DNA from: Ettlia oleoabundans
Lineage: Eukaryota; Chlorophyta; Chlorophyceae; Chlamydomonadales
DNA length: 11,860 nucleotides
Reading direction: 5' to 3'
Assembly: GCA_019693395.1 (NCBI GenBank)
Contig: JAAMXP010004993.1
Location: 1-11,860 of the forward strand
Positions 1-8,890 of this stretch are shown piece after piece (positions within the stretch are counted from its first letter, which is position 1; each line of letters begins with the position of its first letter). A program made the position numbers and the translations under genes. The notes beneath the pieces are model-generated. The model saw nothing but the letters and a program-made list of their open reading frames with translations. It searched no databases and had not been told where the DNA came from.

Positions 1-147
1 GGGGGGACCAGCGGGGCGGGCCGCTTGGAAACAGCAGCTGATCTGCTAGGTGGGCACACTGCGAAGCAACAGCTCGTGGAACAGCCGCCGACAGATAGCC
101 CTGTTCGGCCTGTTTCCCTGTAAACTGCCGAGGTGATGTGCTCGCAC

Positions 148-2067
148 CTGCACGTCCTCGTTGGCGCCAGCGCTGCGGGCCGCCAGCGACTCTGCCAGCT
201 CCTGCACCGACATGTGCCCCACCTCCGCCGCCTCACTGCACACACACAGCAACATGGGTGGGGTGGGCCACGGACCCAAGATGTATTGTGTATATCAATC
301 ATGACTGAAGGGGAAGGTTGGGTAGGCTCGCTGCATACACACGCCAGCAGGCTTGGGAGTAAGCTTCGTTAGCTTCGTTAGACAAAGTACTAGGGAGGGA
401 ACTTGGCCAAGAGGTGGGGTGGGGACCGCAGAACTGAAGGTAGTATTCGTAGTGTCAATATGGCTGACGGGAAATGAACTGGCGGTGCTGTCGCTGTATA
501 GGGTGCTGATAGATAGGGCTCTGGCGGCGGCAGCGGCTGCGGCAATGGTGGTGGTACTGGTGGCGGCCGTATGCGTAGCAGCGGCGGTTGCGGTTTGTAT
601 CAATTGTGTTTGTTGGGCTGGCAAACCCATACAGGCTGCCAGCAGTACCAGGCTGTTACCAGCGCTGTTAGCCCGGCTTCGCTGCGACGATTGGCGGGTG
701 CAATTCTACCACCCACCCCGCTGTGACGGTCAGCAGGTGAACTCCCTCTCCGCTCACCGCTCAGCTGTGACGGTCAGCAGATGCACCCCGAACCGCGTCT
801 CACACACCGCCAGGCCGCCGGCGGCGCACGAGAAGGCCGCCTCTTCAAACTCTGGCACCGTCTGGCCCCGCCCTATCCAGCCTATGCTGCCGCCGTTGCT
901 GCAACAGGCGACGAAAGCAAGCGGCGGGTGCAGGTTGGGTGACGGTTAGCGGCGTTGACCTAGCGGCACCTAAGAACCAAAGTGCCTTTTCAGAGGAGAG
1001 GAAAGAATTTACGCACAGATGAACCACACTAGCATACAAGAATCTACGCACAGATGCACCACACTAGCATACAATCAGGCCAACACAAGCTTTGTGTGAT
1101 GTAGCGCTGCGTCTACCTGCGGCTGGGGCACTGGCTGTGCTTCACCGCCAGTCCTGCCAGGCTGTTCTGCCCCGCCGCAATCTGCTGGCGGAGCTGCGGG
1201 ATGAGGTCCTTCTTGTCAGGACTTAGCAGGATGTGTGACACCTGGGAATGTCACATATGAAAACAAAGCTAAAATTTCAGTTGGGCAATCGCTGGGACTC
1301 TTTGTGGCGGGTGGTGACAAAAGAGATGTCTACAGGTGGGATGTGTGACACCTGAGAATGTAACATATGAAAACCCAAAATGACAATGCAGCTAACATGC
1401 ATCTGTGAGGGTTTGTGGCGGGTGGTGACGGAAGAGATGTCTACAGGTGGAATGTGTGACACCTGAAGGAAGCACAGAAACAACTCGAGCAGTTTGGCAT
1501 AACATAGCTGCGAAACATAACACATAAAAATGACGCAAGTAGCATTCATTGCGACTAGTTGTCGCGGGTGGTGACAGAAGAAGCAGTTGGAATATTTCTA
1601 AAATATATGACGATCAGCAGCTCAGCACACAGATGCAGGGTTGCATTCACTGCCGGGGGGTCGTGACAGAAGAAACAGACCGGGTGTGCTTGTGGCATGG
1701 ACAGGCAGGAAACTCGAATGCGCAGGGCGGCAGTGCTGCCTGCCTGGCGTGCGGATGCACACCGGCACAACCAGGCAGACGATCAACGGGTGGCATAACA
1801 TGTTTCCCTATCAGACAGTGTGCCACGCCAAACACTACCAGGGCCCCTTGCAGACGATTTACATCAATCGTCCTGGCTCCTCCCCACCACTCTCATTTTT
1901 TATCTTTGATTAGGACCGATGATGTCGCAGTGGGAATTTCGTAGCCCCAGTGAACGCTTTACCTCTACTTGCTTGGCTGCCATGCGCACCAGCACAGAGC
2001 GGTGCAGCGCACGGCGGCTGCCTCCTCCCGCCGACGCGCCTGCACGCCTGGTCAGCTGTCTCAGCAT
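148..2067 (-). CDS. Parvulin-type prolyl isomerase fused to a rhodanese-like domain, 5' part, four exons
   Basis: Exons in coding order are 1963-2067, 1117-1241, 758-898 and 148-235. The joins are phase 0, 2 and 2, each at GT/AG borders, and exon 4 ends in phase 0 at donor 147-146; the rest lies off the left edge. The chosen start (2067) opens an Arg/Ala/Ser-rich 28-residue leader resembling an organelle transit peptide, followed by MAAKQVE. The parvulin core follows: VSHILL (His38), SQCPS (Cys73), GGSIGWIGRG, VPEFEEAAF and FGVHLL (His116). These match the conserved positions of PpiC/Pin-type isomerases, which catalyse cis-trans isomerisation of prolyl bonds. After TAER comes MSVQELAESLAARS, resembling the entry helix of rhodanese domains. 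Plants have such a fusion (the Arabidopsis At5g19370 type, from memory). The rhodanese active-site Cys is not in the window. The parvulin call is firm; the rhodanese and the compartment are less certain. The frame stays open upstream of the start, so a longer leader is possible. Confidence 0.88.
236..757 (-). other. Intron 3 of the parvulin gene
   Basis: A 522-nt intron between exons 3 and 4, with donor GTGAGC at 757-752 and acceptor AG at 237-236 preceded by a CA/TG run. It holds the exon 3 edge copy (720-736) and a GGC/GCT/GGT-rich low-complexity stretch at about 523-570. I see no other gene in it. Confidence 0.7.
720..780 (-). repeat. Copy of parvulin exon 3 end inside the following intron
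   Basis: A 17-base string (gctgtgacggtcagcag) occurs at 764-780, inside exon 3 near its 3' end, and again at 720-736, 44 bases further into intron 3. On the minus strand both translate as LLTV(T), the last residues of the parvulin core. The intron copy lacks the GTGAGC donor that follows the real one. Confidence 0.75.
1005..1074. repeat. Two tandem copies of a 35-bp unit in parvulin intron 2
   Basis: Units at 1005-1039 and 1040-1074 begin gaatttacgcacagatg and gaatctacgcacagatg and differ at only two positions. They lie in the 218-nt intron between exons 2 and 3. Confidence 0.9.
1231..1675 (-). repeat. About 110-bp repeat array in parvulin intron 1 carrying copies of the exon 2 acceptor
   Basis: The string atgtgtgacacctg occurs at 1231 (the real start of exon 2), 1341 and 1452, spaced 110 and 111 bases. 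On the minus strand each reads CAG followed by GTGTCACACAT, a 3' splice site plus the first codons (VSHI) of exon 2. The copies at 1231 and 1341 also share the upstream atatg/ttttc sequence. A second module, gtggcgggtggtgac, lies at 1304 and 1415, with weaker relatives near 1561 and 1650. In the two intron copies the coding sequence diverges after about 12 bases and reaches GTAGAC, the same hexamer as the donor that ends the real exon. Confidence 0.85.
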
Positions 2068-2880
2068 TGCCGATGGTGCGATGACGTTTGAATGCGTCTG
2101 ATGATGAACAACAGAGTGCCGCTGTTTAGTGCTGGGGGAGACTGCAGAAATGTGTATGCGAGAGGTGCGAGAGTTGAAAGCGCTGGCAGCATGCAACCTC
2201 AATGCTACTGTCAGTGTTGGCGGCAAGCGTAATCCGCCAGGGCATAAGATGAACAACGCATTCGCGATGTCCATCCAGCTCAGCAGCGAGCATTTTTCGT
2301 GGCTCCCTATCCTCCCTCGATATCCCGTAGGATTTAAACTTTTGACATGATGCAACCTTGCTGCATTGTATGGTACCTCCGACCACCAGCGCGCACCGAC
2401 CGATCTGCAGGTGGCCTGGCCTTTGGCGACGTTTTGCAGCCTTAGAGGACTGTCAAGCGCACTGAGTTCCGGGCGACGTTCTGGGGCGTATCTTGAAGCT
2501 GGCCATCCCACATGAATCCGCAATGAAATGCGGCTGCCCGCGGGTGCCAGCGGCAAAAGCGCCGCCGCTTGTGCCGCTTCCAGCCACAGGTGCCGCTCCC
2601 TGCCCATTGTCTGCTCACCATGCCTGCTTATCGTCGTCTGCTGTTCCATCCTGCACTGATTCTCGACATGTGGCACTCCGCTGCCTGCTCCTGACCCTGC
2701 TGTTGCTGCACTTGCCTTCTTGCTCTGCACCTCCTGCCTCCACCTCATTAGCACTGCAATTGGCAGCAGCACTTGCTAGCGGGCAAGCACCGTAGGCTGG
2801 TAAGCGAGCTGCCGGAGATCAGTGGCTCTCGATATGTTTGCAGCTGGGCTGGTTGCTGCCGGCTGGCTTCTTTTCATGCC
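2068..2880. other. Upstream region of the parvulin gene; no supported gene
   Basis: This should hold the parvulin 5' UTR and promoter (minus strand) and perhaps the 5' end of the plus-strand candidate at 2939. Long open frames exist on both strands (minus to 2772; plus 2493-2795), but neither shows a domain or balanced composition. A possible plus-strand first exon starting at the ATG near 2524 and ending before GTGCCG near 2588 has a phase compatible with the acceptor at 2938. That is the only support for it. Confidence 0.4.
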
Positions 2881-2887
2881 TGAATAC

Positions 2888-2914
2888 CCACCCACCCACC
2901 CACCCACCCACCCA
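2888..2914. repeat. (CCCA)n microsatellite
   Basis: An uninterrupted run of about six CCCA units. It is pyrimidine-rich and lies just upstream of the candidate acceptor at 2937-2938. Confidence 0.9.
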
Positions 2915-2938
2915 AATTTGCCTGGTGTTTGCCACCAG

Positions 2939-3363
2939 TGTCAATCAGAAAGTGCCAACCACACCGCGTGCCAACTACACTTGTGACAGAGCCAGCCAGC
3001 GTCTGCACCTGTGCTGTTGCTGCTGAAGGTGAGGCCCGCAACACCTGCCGCTGCCGGTGGTTGGCTTGGCCGACCGCAGAACCCTAGCCCTCCTGCGGAC
3101 CTTCCTTGAGTGTAGCAGGAAACAAGGATTTGGTGCCTCGGGAACTTTTTGGCATCCCTCTCCTAAAATCCGCTACTCAAGCTATCGGCAGGGTATTTCC
3201 CACTATCATTGCGTATTGGCCTACTTGGGCTGTTTCGGCTGGTGTAGGACTGTTATCCTACAACATTGCGGGTATTGAAGAGTCCATGTGGGCAGAAGCT
3301 CAACAGTGTGTGGCAGAGGGACACCCCCTGGACCTGCCGCACCAGCTGCAGCCACAGACATAG
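2939..3363 (+). CDS. Candidate small membrane-anchored protein of unknown function, 3' part
   Basis: Two candidate exons, 2939-3028 and 3119-3363, flank a 90-nt intron with donor AAG|GTGAGG and acceptor TAGCAG. The first ends in phase 1 and the second continues in phase, giving ...CAVAAEGNKDLVPRELFG... to a TAG stop at 3361. The second exon has a hydrophobic stretch, about 25 residues from PTIIAYWPTW through SYNIAG, that looks like a single membrane segment, followed by the acidic IEESMWAEAQ. No family is recognised; a small organelle inner-membrane or thylakoid subunit is only a guess. Codon use is richer in A/T third positions (act, att, gta, tta) than in the parvulin or GT90 exons. The start codon and upstream exons are not identified, and the acceptor at 2937-2938 is inferred from the open frame. 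Confidence 0.4.
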
Positions 3364-3690
3364 GCACGAGTACAACCACAGGTACAACCACAAGCGAAGC
3401 GTAGACAGCAGGGATCGTTGCTTACCCAAATCCAAGACCTGGTGCGCACATCCCGCTGTAGTCCATCCACAACCTCGCACCACTACTATTGCTCGACACT
3501 TTACTACGTCATCCAGCTTGGTCATGCTGTGCTGTGCAGTGCTGTGCTGCTGGCCTGCTGGGTTTGCACTGCGCTGCTGCTGCTGCTGCTAGCGGCTGCC
3601 CTGCTGCGGCTGCTGCTGAGTGCCGCTGTGCCTCGCGTCGGCAGCACTGCATCCGCTGCTGCTTGAGGGTGTGATCGCATGTACTACAGT

Positions 3691-3705
3691 ATGCCTAGTA
3701 GGCAT
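3691..3705. repeat. Perfect 15-bp palindrome
   Basis: ATGCCTA, a single G, then TAGGCAT. This could be a dimeric protein-binding site or chance; no neighbouring gene start supports a role. Confidence 0.6.
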
Positions 3706-4086
3706 GACGCCAGTTTGCGGGTGCATGGGAGGCCCCCCTGAAAAGCATCCATTTTGGGTCCACTTGATTGAAATCTCTTATAAACTTTGGTGGTCATTGA
3801 GGAGTTTGTAGACCCGTCAGCTACTTTCAGGGCTACCGGCGGCGCCAGTACCTGTCATCCCTGCTGGCCGCTGTTCCCAACCCTTGCCTGTCAACCCTGC
3901 CCGCACTCGGTCATTTCTGCTCTGCCACCTATTGTGTGGGGCCCGACCGGGGGGCTCGCTCCTTACTCTTTAAGTTTTTACAACCTACCCTCTGTGTGGC
4001 TGCTCCCTGCTGCATCGGCTTGCCCCCTGCAGGTGCGGACAATGTTGCGGTGTGGAGCCTGGCCCTGTGTGCAGCCTGGACCGCAG

Positions 4087-4096
4087 TTAGGGTTTT
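4087..4096 (-). promoter_or_regulatory. Telo-box-like motif, reverse orientation
   Basis: TTAGGGTTTT is the reverse complement of the AAACCCTAA telo-box found in plant promoters and matches telomere-type repeats. A single copy; function unproven. Confidence 0.3.
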
Positions 4097-4237
4097 GAGT
4101 CGGGGGCAAGCGCCGAGTTTGGGTTGCTATCCAACCAGGTGCGCAAAACTAAGGTGCCTGGCTTGGTGGCCAATTCTTATGATGAATGATGAGTCGGCCA
4201 ATCGGAGTTGAGAGCAATTGGCTAGCTAAGGACAGGT

Positions 4238-4254
4238 AAACCCTAACCCTAGGG
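4238..4254 (+). promoter_or_regulatory. Telo-box-like / interstitial telomere-type motif
   Basis: AAACCCTAACCCTAGGG contains a full AAACCCTAA telo-box and about 1.5 units of a CCCTAA(A) telomere-type repeat. It lies 150 bases from an oppositely oriented match. It could be a promoter element or a short interstitial telomeric scar. Confidence 0.35.
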
Positions 4255-4933
4255 CAGTGACCGTTGGCGAGACCGCCGCTCCCCGCCGCCCACCTTCCGC
4301 CCCCGCCACGGGCCACTTCCCCTAGGGTTGCTGGCGTTGTGGCTCACAGCCCCACACTGCAGCGCTCCAAATTCCCCATGTACGGCTGAAGGAGTCCAGC
4401 ACAGCCCACAGGGAGCTGGGTGCAGTGCCCAAATTGGAAGATGCATGTGGGGCTTGGCGAGGCGGGACCGTGCGTCGGCGATAGATGTGTGGTGGGTGAG
4501 GGCTGGGGAAGTGACCCAGAAGTGACGATTGCAGCTAGCGTTTTGCGCCCATTGCGAGAAAACAACGCCCTTAGCGACGGAAGAGGCATAAGCAGGCCTA
4601 AAGCCGCCAACTGGCTGCAAGTGCTTTGTAGCTGCGCGCGGCCCGGGCAATAACTCGCGCCTGTGCCCGTTTGCGCGGCCCCTGCATCGTCAAGTTCGTC
4701 TCCTTGAGCAACCGGTGAGTTTTCTGCTCAGAAACCTGCTTTCTTTGCTTGCAACTGGCCCTGCATGATCGGCGAGTAACCATGCCCTGAGCCACTATGT
4801 TTCGTAAATAAACAATCCAGACCTCGGTTTCTCGGTTGCATAGAGGGCCTGGCTTGGTAGGAACGCCAAACTGTGCGCAGGCCGCCTGAACCGTCGTGTC
4901 TGACAGGCCGCTAGCGGTTCATGTTGGGGCATC

Positions 4934-4957
4934 CTCAGGGGACTCGAACCCCCTGAG
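4934..4957 (-). other. tRNA T-arm-like hairpin with Pol III B-box match
   Basis: CTCAGGGG (4934-4941) and CCCCTGAG (4950-4957) form a perfect 8-bp stem around an 8-base loop. On the minus strand, 4950-4940 reads GGTTCGAGTCC, matching the Pol III B-box and a T-loop TTCGAGT. No full cloverleaf fits: the nearest possible 5' acceptor strand (CATCCAT, near 4978-4984) leaves too little room for the D and anticodon arms. It is more likely a tRNA fragment or part of a tRNA-derived SINE than a working tRNA. Confidence 0.4.
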
Positions 4958-5760
4958 TTGCACATGTAGGGGCACCAGTATGGATGGGGTCGCCCTTAGT
5001 CGCTCACTTGTGCTGATTGCAGAGCGCGCGGAGACGGAGGGAGTTAGGGCAGCTGCCACCCCCGCCCTCACTGGTGTTGGCCTCGCCGCCGCCTCGCCAC
5101 CGCCGCTTCCTCCCTCCCAGTTACCACCCCTCATTAAGGCAGCGGCGGCCATCAGCAGGCCGGCTCTCGCGATGCTGTGTCGTTCCTATCTGTGAGGAAG
5201 AACCCCAACCAGGCTGCGTTTAGGTGCGTGGACGGGCAGCTGTTCCGGTAGTTGCATGCCCGCCTTTGTCTCCAGCTTCCCCTAAGATTCCCAGGGATAC
5301 CTCCTGCCTGACCTCACCTTCCATCCACACATAGTCATACGATCCTTGCTATCCAACTTCCTGTGCTGCCAGTCGAAGCCTGCCACCTCCTGCTAAACCA
5401 CCTACAGAGATCTCCCTCCTGGCTTGTCTCTTGTGCCCTGTCCTCCAATCGCACCTGCCTCATATCTCTTCCCGGCTGTGCACCACAGCTGGGCCCTCTC
5501 GGTCACGGCCCTCCCTCCAGATCCAGCCAGCTTTCATGCTCATGTATGGTTGCTCAATACATGGGTTTCAATACATGGGTTTTAACAGCCAGTCAAGTCC
5601 AGTCAGTCAGTCAAGTGTGTAAGCTGCATATCCCCGCCCCCAAACCTTCCCGGCTGCTAAAACATGTCGTGTTCACCCATCCCTGTTTTGTGCAGAGCCA
5701 TCCCGTCCGCTCCTGCCACCACCGGCTGGCCCCCCCATGTAGGGCAGCAGGTGGCGCCCC

Positions 5761-7785
5761 ATGCATTTGTGCCAGCTGTGTGGGGAAGTAAAGGAGTCAT
5801 CAGCTTATAATGCCACCCAGCACAGCTGCCGACACAGCCTGGCGCCGTCGGCCATGCAGCCAGTCACCGTGGAGGTCGCCGAGGTGCCGCCCATGCTGCG
5901 CCCCCCCCCACCAGCTAGAGGCAGCCAGTTGCCGCTGCCGCAGGCGGTCAGCCAGCCGAGCAATCGGGGGCACAAGCGTGGGCGGGAGGAAGACAAGGAG
6001 GCACTGCTGCTCAGCTGGCTGTGGGAGGTGGTTGACACCACACCTCCCGCCCCCTCCCCCTCGATAGTAGCGGCGGCAGCAGGAGCGGCGCCAGATCAGC
6101 AGGCAGTACCGCGTGGCGGCGATGCCTCACCAGCACCCACCGCACAGCAGCAGCAACAACAGAAGGGGCAGTTGCGCTGGCAGTCACCTCTGCAGCTTGC
6201 CACAGCCGAGCAGCAGCAGGCTCAGCAGCCGACCACCCCGCACTCCCCGCTGCTCCTCACCCCCGTGCAGCCCCCGCAGGCATGCGCCGCAAACCCAAAC
6301 TCCAGGCAGCGCCCCCAGCACTCCACCCCCAAGCCAAGCGGACTTCCCACAGCCTCCGGCCAGCCTGGTAGCTATAGCCCACCTGGCGCCCCACCAGCAG
6401 CCCCCCTGCCCCTGTCACCTCGCAGTACCAGCAAGGGGCAGCTGCCGCCCGTGCCCGCTGATCTCCCCGATCTGCCGGGCCAGCTGCACCCAGCCCCCGG
6501 CCCCAAGCCAGAGCCAACACTGGTTCGGAGGGCACTAGAGAAGCTGGAGGAGTTCTTGGTGAGTGTGTGCCGCTGTGTCTAGCTGGCAGCAACCTGCTAG
6601 GGTGCCTGGCAGCTTGTTTGTGCTGCCAAGTAGTGCCGCCTAGCGACTGAAATGTGCGCTAGCTTGTGCTGCCGATACGACAATGCAATGCAATGCAATG
6701 CAGTGCAATGCAATGCAATGCAATGCAGTGCAATGCAATGCAATCCTGTTTAGCAGCCCATGTAGCATCACCTGCGGGAGGGGCATGCCTTGCTAGAGCC
6801 ACCATTTGCGGGACGCCTGCATTCTTTTATGAGCAGTATGCCAGTACATGCCTGCTGTGCGGTACCATACCGCGTGACACCTCTGTGCATGCCCTTCTGT
6901 ATATTCTCGCTCGATTGCACTGAGCAATTTTTGTATTCTAACTGAAAGGCACGCCTGTATATGTCCCTGGTGCAGCCCGAGCCCCGTGACCTGCCCAGTA
7001 CCGACGAACTGCTGAATTTCAACCAACTGCTTGGTCTCGGCCTCTGGGCAGGCCCCGCTGCCAATACCCCCGCCGGCACCACCACCATCTCTCAGTCTGC
7101 CTGCGACCAGCAGCAGCAGCAGCAACCGCTCTCGCCACAGCAGAAGTATCAGCAGCAGCCGCCGTCGCCTCTGCAGCGGCAGCCACCATCGCCGCCGTTG
7201 CACCAGCAGCGGCAGCCGCCGTCGCCTCTGCAGCAGCAGCAGCAGGAGGTTGCGATAGTTCAGCGGCTCGCCAGGGCCGGCTCCCTCGCCGCCACCGCCA
7301 GCAGCACTGGTGGGGGCCAAGCCACAGGTGGGGCCCCCCTCTGCCGTGTACCCAGCGTGCCCTTCACCCCCAGCCTCAACAGCCTGCGAGGCGCAGAGTG
7401 GAATGCAGCCAGCTCAACCGCAGCGCACGCAGCACGCGCAGCGTCCTTAGCAGGAGCACTCGACACGGAGTGGATCGCCGCTGTGCCCCCCCCCCTTGCT
7501 GCTGCCGCCGCTGCTGCTGCTGGCGCACCGCCCAGCCTGCCCTTGCTGCAAGGCTTTGGACTGGCACGGCACAACTCCCTGCCTTACCTTGCCGGCGGTA
7601 CCGGCGGCGGCGGCTACGCTCCTGCCGCGGCGCTGGCGGCGGCGGCGGCCGCCGCCGCTGTTGCAGGGCCTGCTTCCCCCTGCTGCACCTCCCCAGCCTC
7701 GGCCACTCCGTCCTATGTCGTTCCCTGCGTGGATGGCTTGGGCCGCACTGGAAAACTCCTTGTTTACCTGCCTGGAGCCACTTGA
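5761..7785 (+). CDS. Gln/Ala/Pro-rich putative transcription factor with a partial SBP-box-like finger
   Basis: Exons 5761-6558 and 6976-7785 join in phase 0 across a 417-nt intron (donor TTG|GTGAGT, acceptor GTGCAG), giving 535 residues from the first Met. A later Met at 5854 (context gccATGc) would give 504; the frame is open back to 5743, so upstream exons may exist. Residues 4-27 show C4-x2-C7, S14, Y16, then S22-C23-R24 and L27. This is the spacing of the second half of the SBP-box DNA-binding domain, though Lys11 stands where a His ligand is expected. Next come a Pro-rich stretch, a basic-acidic HKRGREEDKE (71-80, possible nuclear signal), ALLLSWLWEVV, poly-Gln near 129-134, EKLEEFL|PEPRDLPSTDELL across the splice, repeated QPPSP motifs among Gln runs, and two poly-Ala runs. 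SBP proteins bind GTAC-core DNA. The gene structure is well supported; the family call is tentative. Confidence 0.65.
6681..6745. repeat. (CAATG)n microsatellite with 25-base higher-order period, in the intron
   Basis: Thirteen five-base units. Eleven are CAATG, or CAATC at the end, and CAGTG interrupts at 6701 and 6726, exactly five units apart. This suggests that a 25-base block was itself duplicated. It lies mid-intron of the SBP-like gene. Confidence 0.95.
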
Positions 7786-8310
7786 TTGATGATTGATGGC
7801 GAAGACCCCCTCTTTCGGCTTGCAAATTGCACAGCCTTCACCAACACCCTTCCGGCATCACTTGGATTGATGGTGACCCAGCCTCCATTGCGAACACTGC
7901 AAGCTTCTCTTGTACCTCCCTGCCACAGGTTGATTTTGGTGAAAGCCGCCTCTTAGACTCACGTCCAAACCCCTTGCTTTCCTCCAGCTTATTTAACTCC
8001 CTGCCAGCAGTGCCTCTTGACGATTGCCGCCGTTAAGACGCACATGTCCCCCCCTTGCTTACCTCCCTGCCCTCACTCGACGCACGCCCCTTGGTATTGC
8101 ACGCAAGCCTGTCCCTCACCCCCCTGCCGCCGATTGACTAACGGTGACAGATGCTTCTTGGAGTCGGACGCAAATGCAAACCTCTCCTTGTTCTCCCTGG
8201 CACACCTTTCAATTTCCGGTGACAGACGCCCCTTGGTAATGCACCCCAGCATTTTCTGTTGTGTGTCTTTTTCGGCACCAATCGAGTTGATGACGCCACT
8301 CAACTGTCTT
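7744..8310. repeat. Degenerate tandem repeat, about 60-85 nt per unit, overlapping the gene's 3' end
   Basis: Recurring blocks run in the same order: ccttgtttacctgcctgg (7756), cttgtacctccctgcc (about 7909), ccttgctttcctcc (about 7973), ccttgcttacctccctgcc (about 8053), ccttgttctccctgg (about 8187). They alternate with ttgat-ggtgac-gacgcc-cttgg-gcac blocks, for example ggtgacagatgcttcttgg (about 8144) and ggtgacagacgccccttgg (about 8219). Around eight strongly diverged units are visible. The first contains the last codons and stop (7783-7785) of the SBP-like gene; the others fill the likely 3' UTR. Confidence 0.6.
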
Positions 8311-8748
8311 CAGTAATTTCATGACGTGCCCGGAAGCAGCCCCAGTCAGCCCTGCAACCTTGGGGCACTCTGTTTTATGTCAATCGCACCTAAACGGCCC
8401 TCTGTTTTTCGCCACATCCAGCGCACCAATTCCCCCCTACCCCCTTTGCCCCCCACCTTCAAACCCGCCCAGTTCAACTCCGCACCCCGGCCCTTTTCCT
8501 CCCTCCCCCACCTTTCATACCCGCGACCATGCTTAGCAACCCTGCAAGCAAGAATTCATCCCGTTCTCTGCCCGTTGCCATTCTTTTCTTTTGCCCGCTC
8601 GTCTGACGGTATGAATGAGCCGTGTGAAGCTCCAGCAGAGCTGAGCACTACAAGCACTACACTTGAATTGCATCGTGTACTGCAATGTACTGCTTGTTAA
8701 GTTGACAAGCCTGACTGTCTACAACCGACACATGAACCCCAGTGGGTG

Positions 8749-8753
8749 TGTAA
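8749..8753 (+). terminator. TGTAA polyadenylation motif
   Basis: TGTAA is the usual volvocine poly(A) signal. This is the only one seen on the plus strand between the stop at 7785 and the convergent gene, implying a 3' UTR of about 980 nt for the SBP-like gene. Confidence 0.5.
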
Positions 8754-8890
8754 AGCTTGTCACGCGTTTACCAGTGGGGGGACCACTAGTCCCGGCATGG
8801 TGATGGGAGGACACGACACCAGAGGCGAATCACAGGAAAGAGGTCGTCCAAAGGGGAAAACAAGCAGGAGGCACATCGGGGGCAGGGGCG

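Larger units (their letters stand above)
3364..5740. other. Long stretch with no supported gene
   Basis: No open frame here shows a domain I recognise, and no chain of phase-matched exons emerges. There are isolated good splice-like sites: a CCG|GTGAGT donor near 4711, an acceptor-like ttgcag ending near 5021, and a donor-like TTTAG|GTGCGT near 5224. The stretch may therefore contain unseen 5' exons of the SBP-like gene. It also holds CTG-rich low complexity (about 3525-3660), direct repeats of aatacatgggttt (about 5558 and 5571) and cagtca runs near 5590-5615. Confidence 0.5.

Noticed and set aside
353..949. Plus-strand frame with poly-Ala
   Set aside because: It is antisense to parvulin exon 3 and intron 3, and its composition follows GC-rich repeats.
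1231..1675. CRISPR-like spacing of about 110 bp
   Set aside because: The units are long and degenerate and tied to an exon border in eukaryote-type DNA; there are no uniform spacers.
1900..2772. 290-residue open frame on the minus strand
   Set aside because: Only its last part (from 2067) is supported, as parvulin exon 1; the rest shows no domain and reads like upstream or 5' UTR sequence. It also runs past the good GTAAAG donor at 1962.
4249..4650. 133-residue minus-strand frame, with a short SNF2-like phrase (VVFSQW)
   Set aside because: The match is only six residues, with no helicase motifs around it.
5363..5791. 142-residue plus-strand frame
   Set aside because: It has no domain and its frame differs from the following supported exon. 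It may include 5' UTR or intron of the SBP-like gene.
6961..6975. ATG at 6961 as a separate gene start
   Set aside because: It lies in the acceptor tract of the intron; joining 6558 to 6976 keeps phase 0 and extends an obviously continuous protein style.
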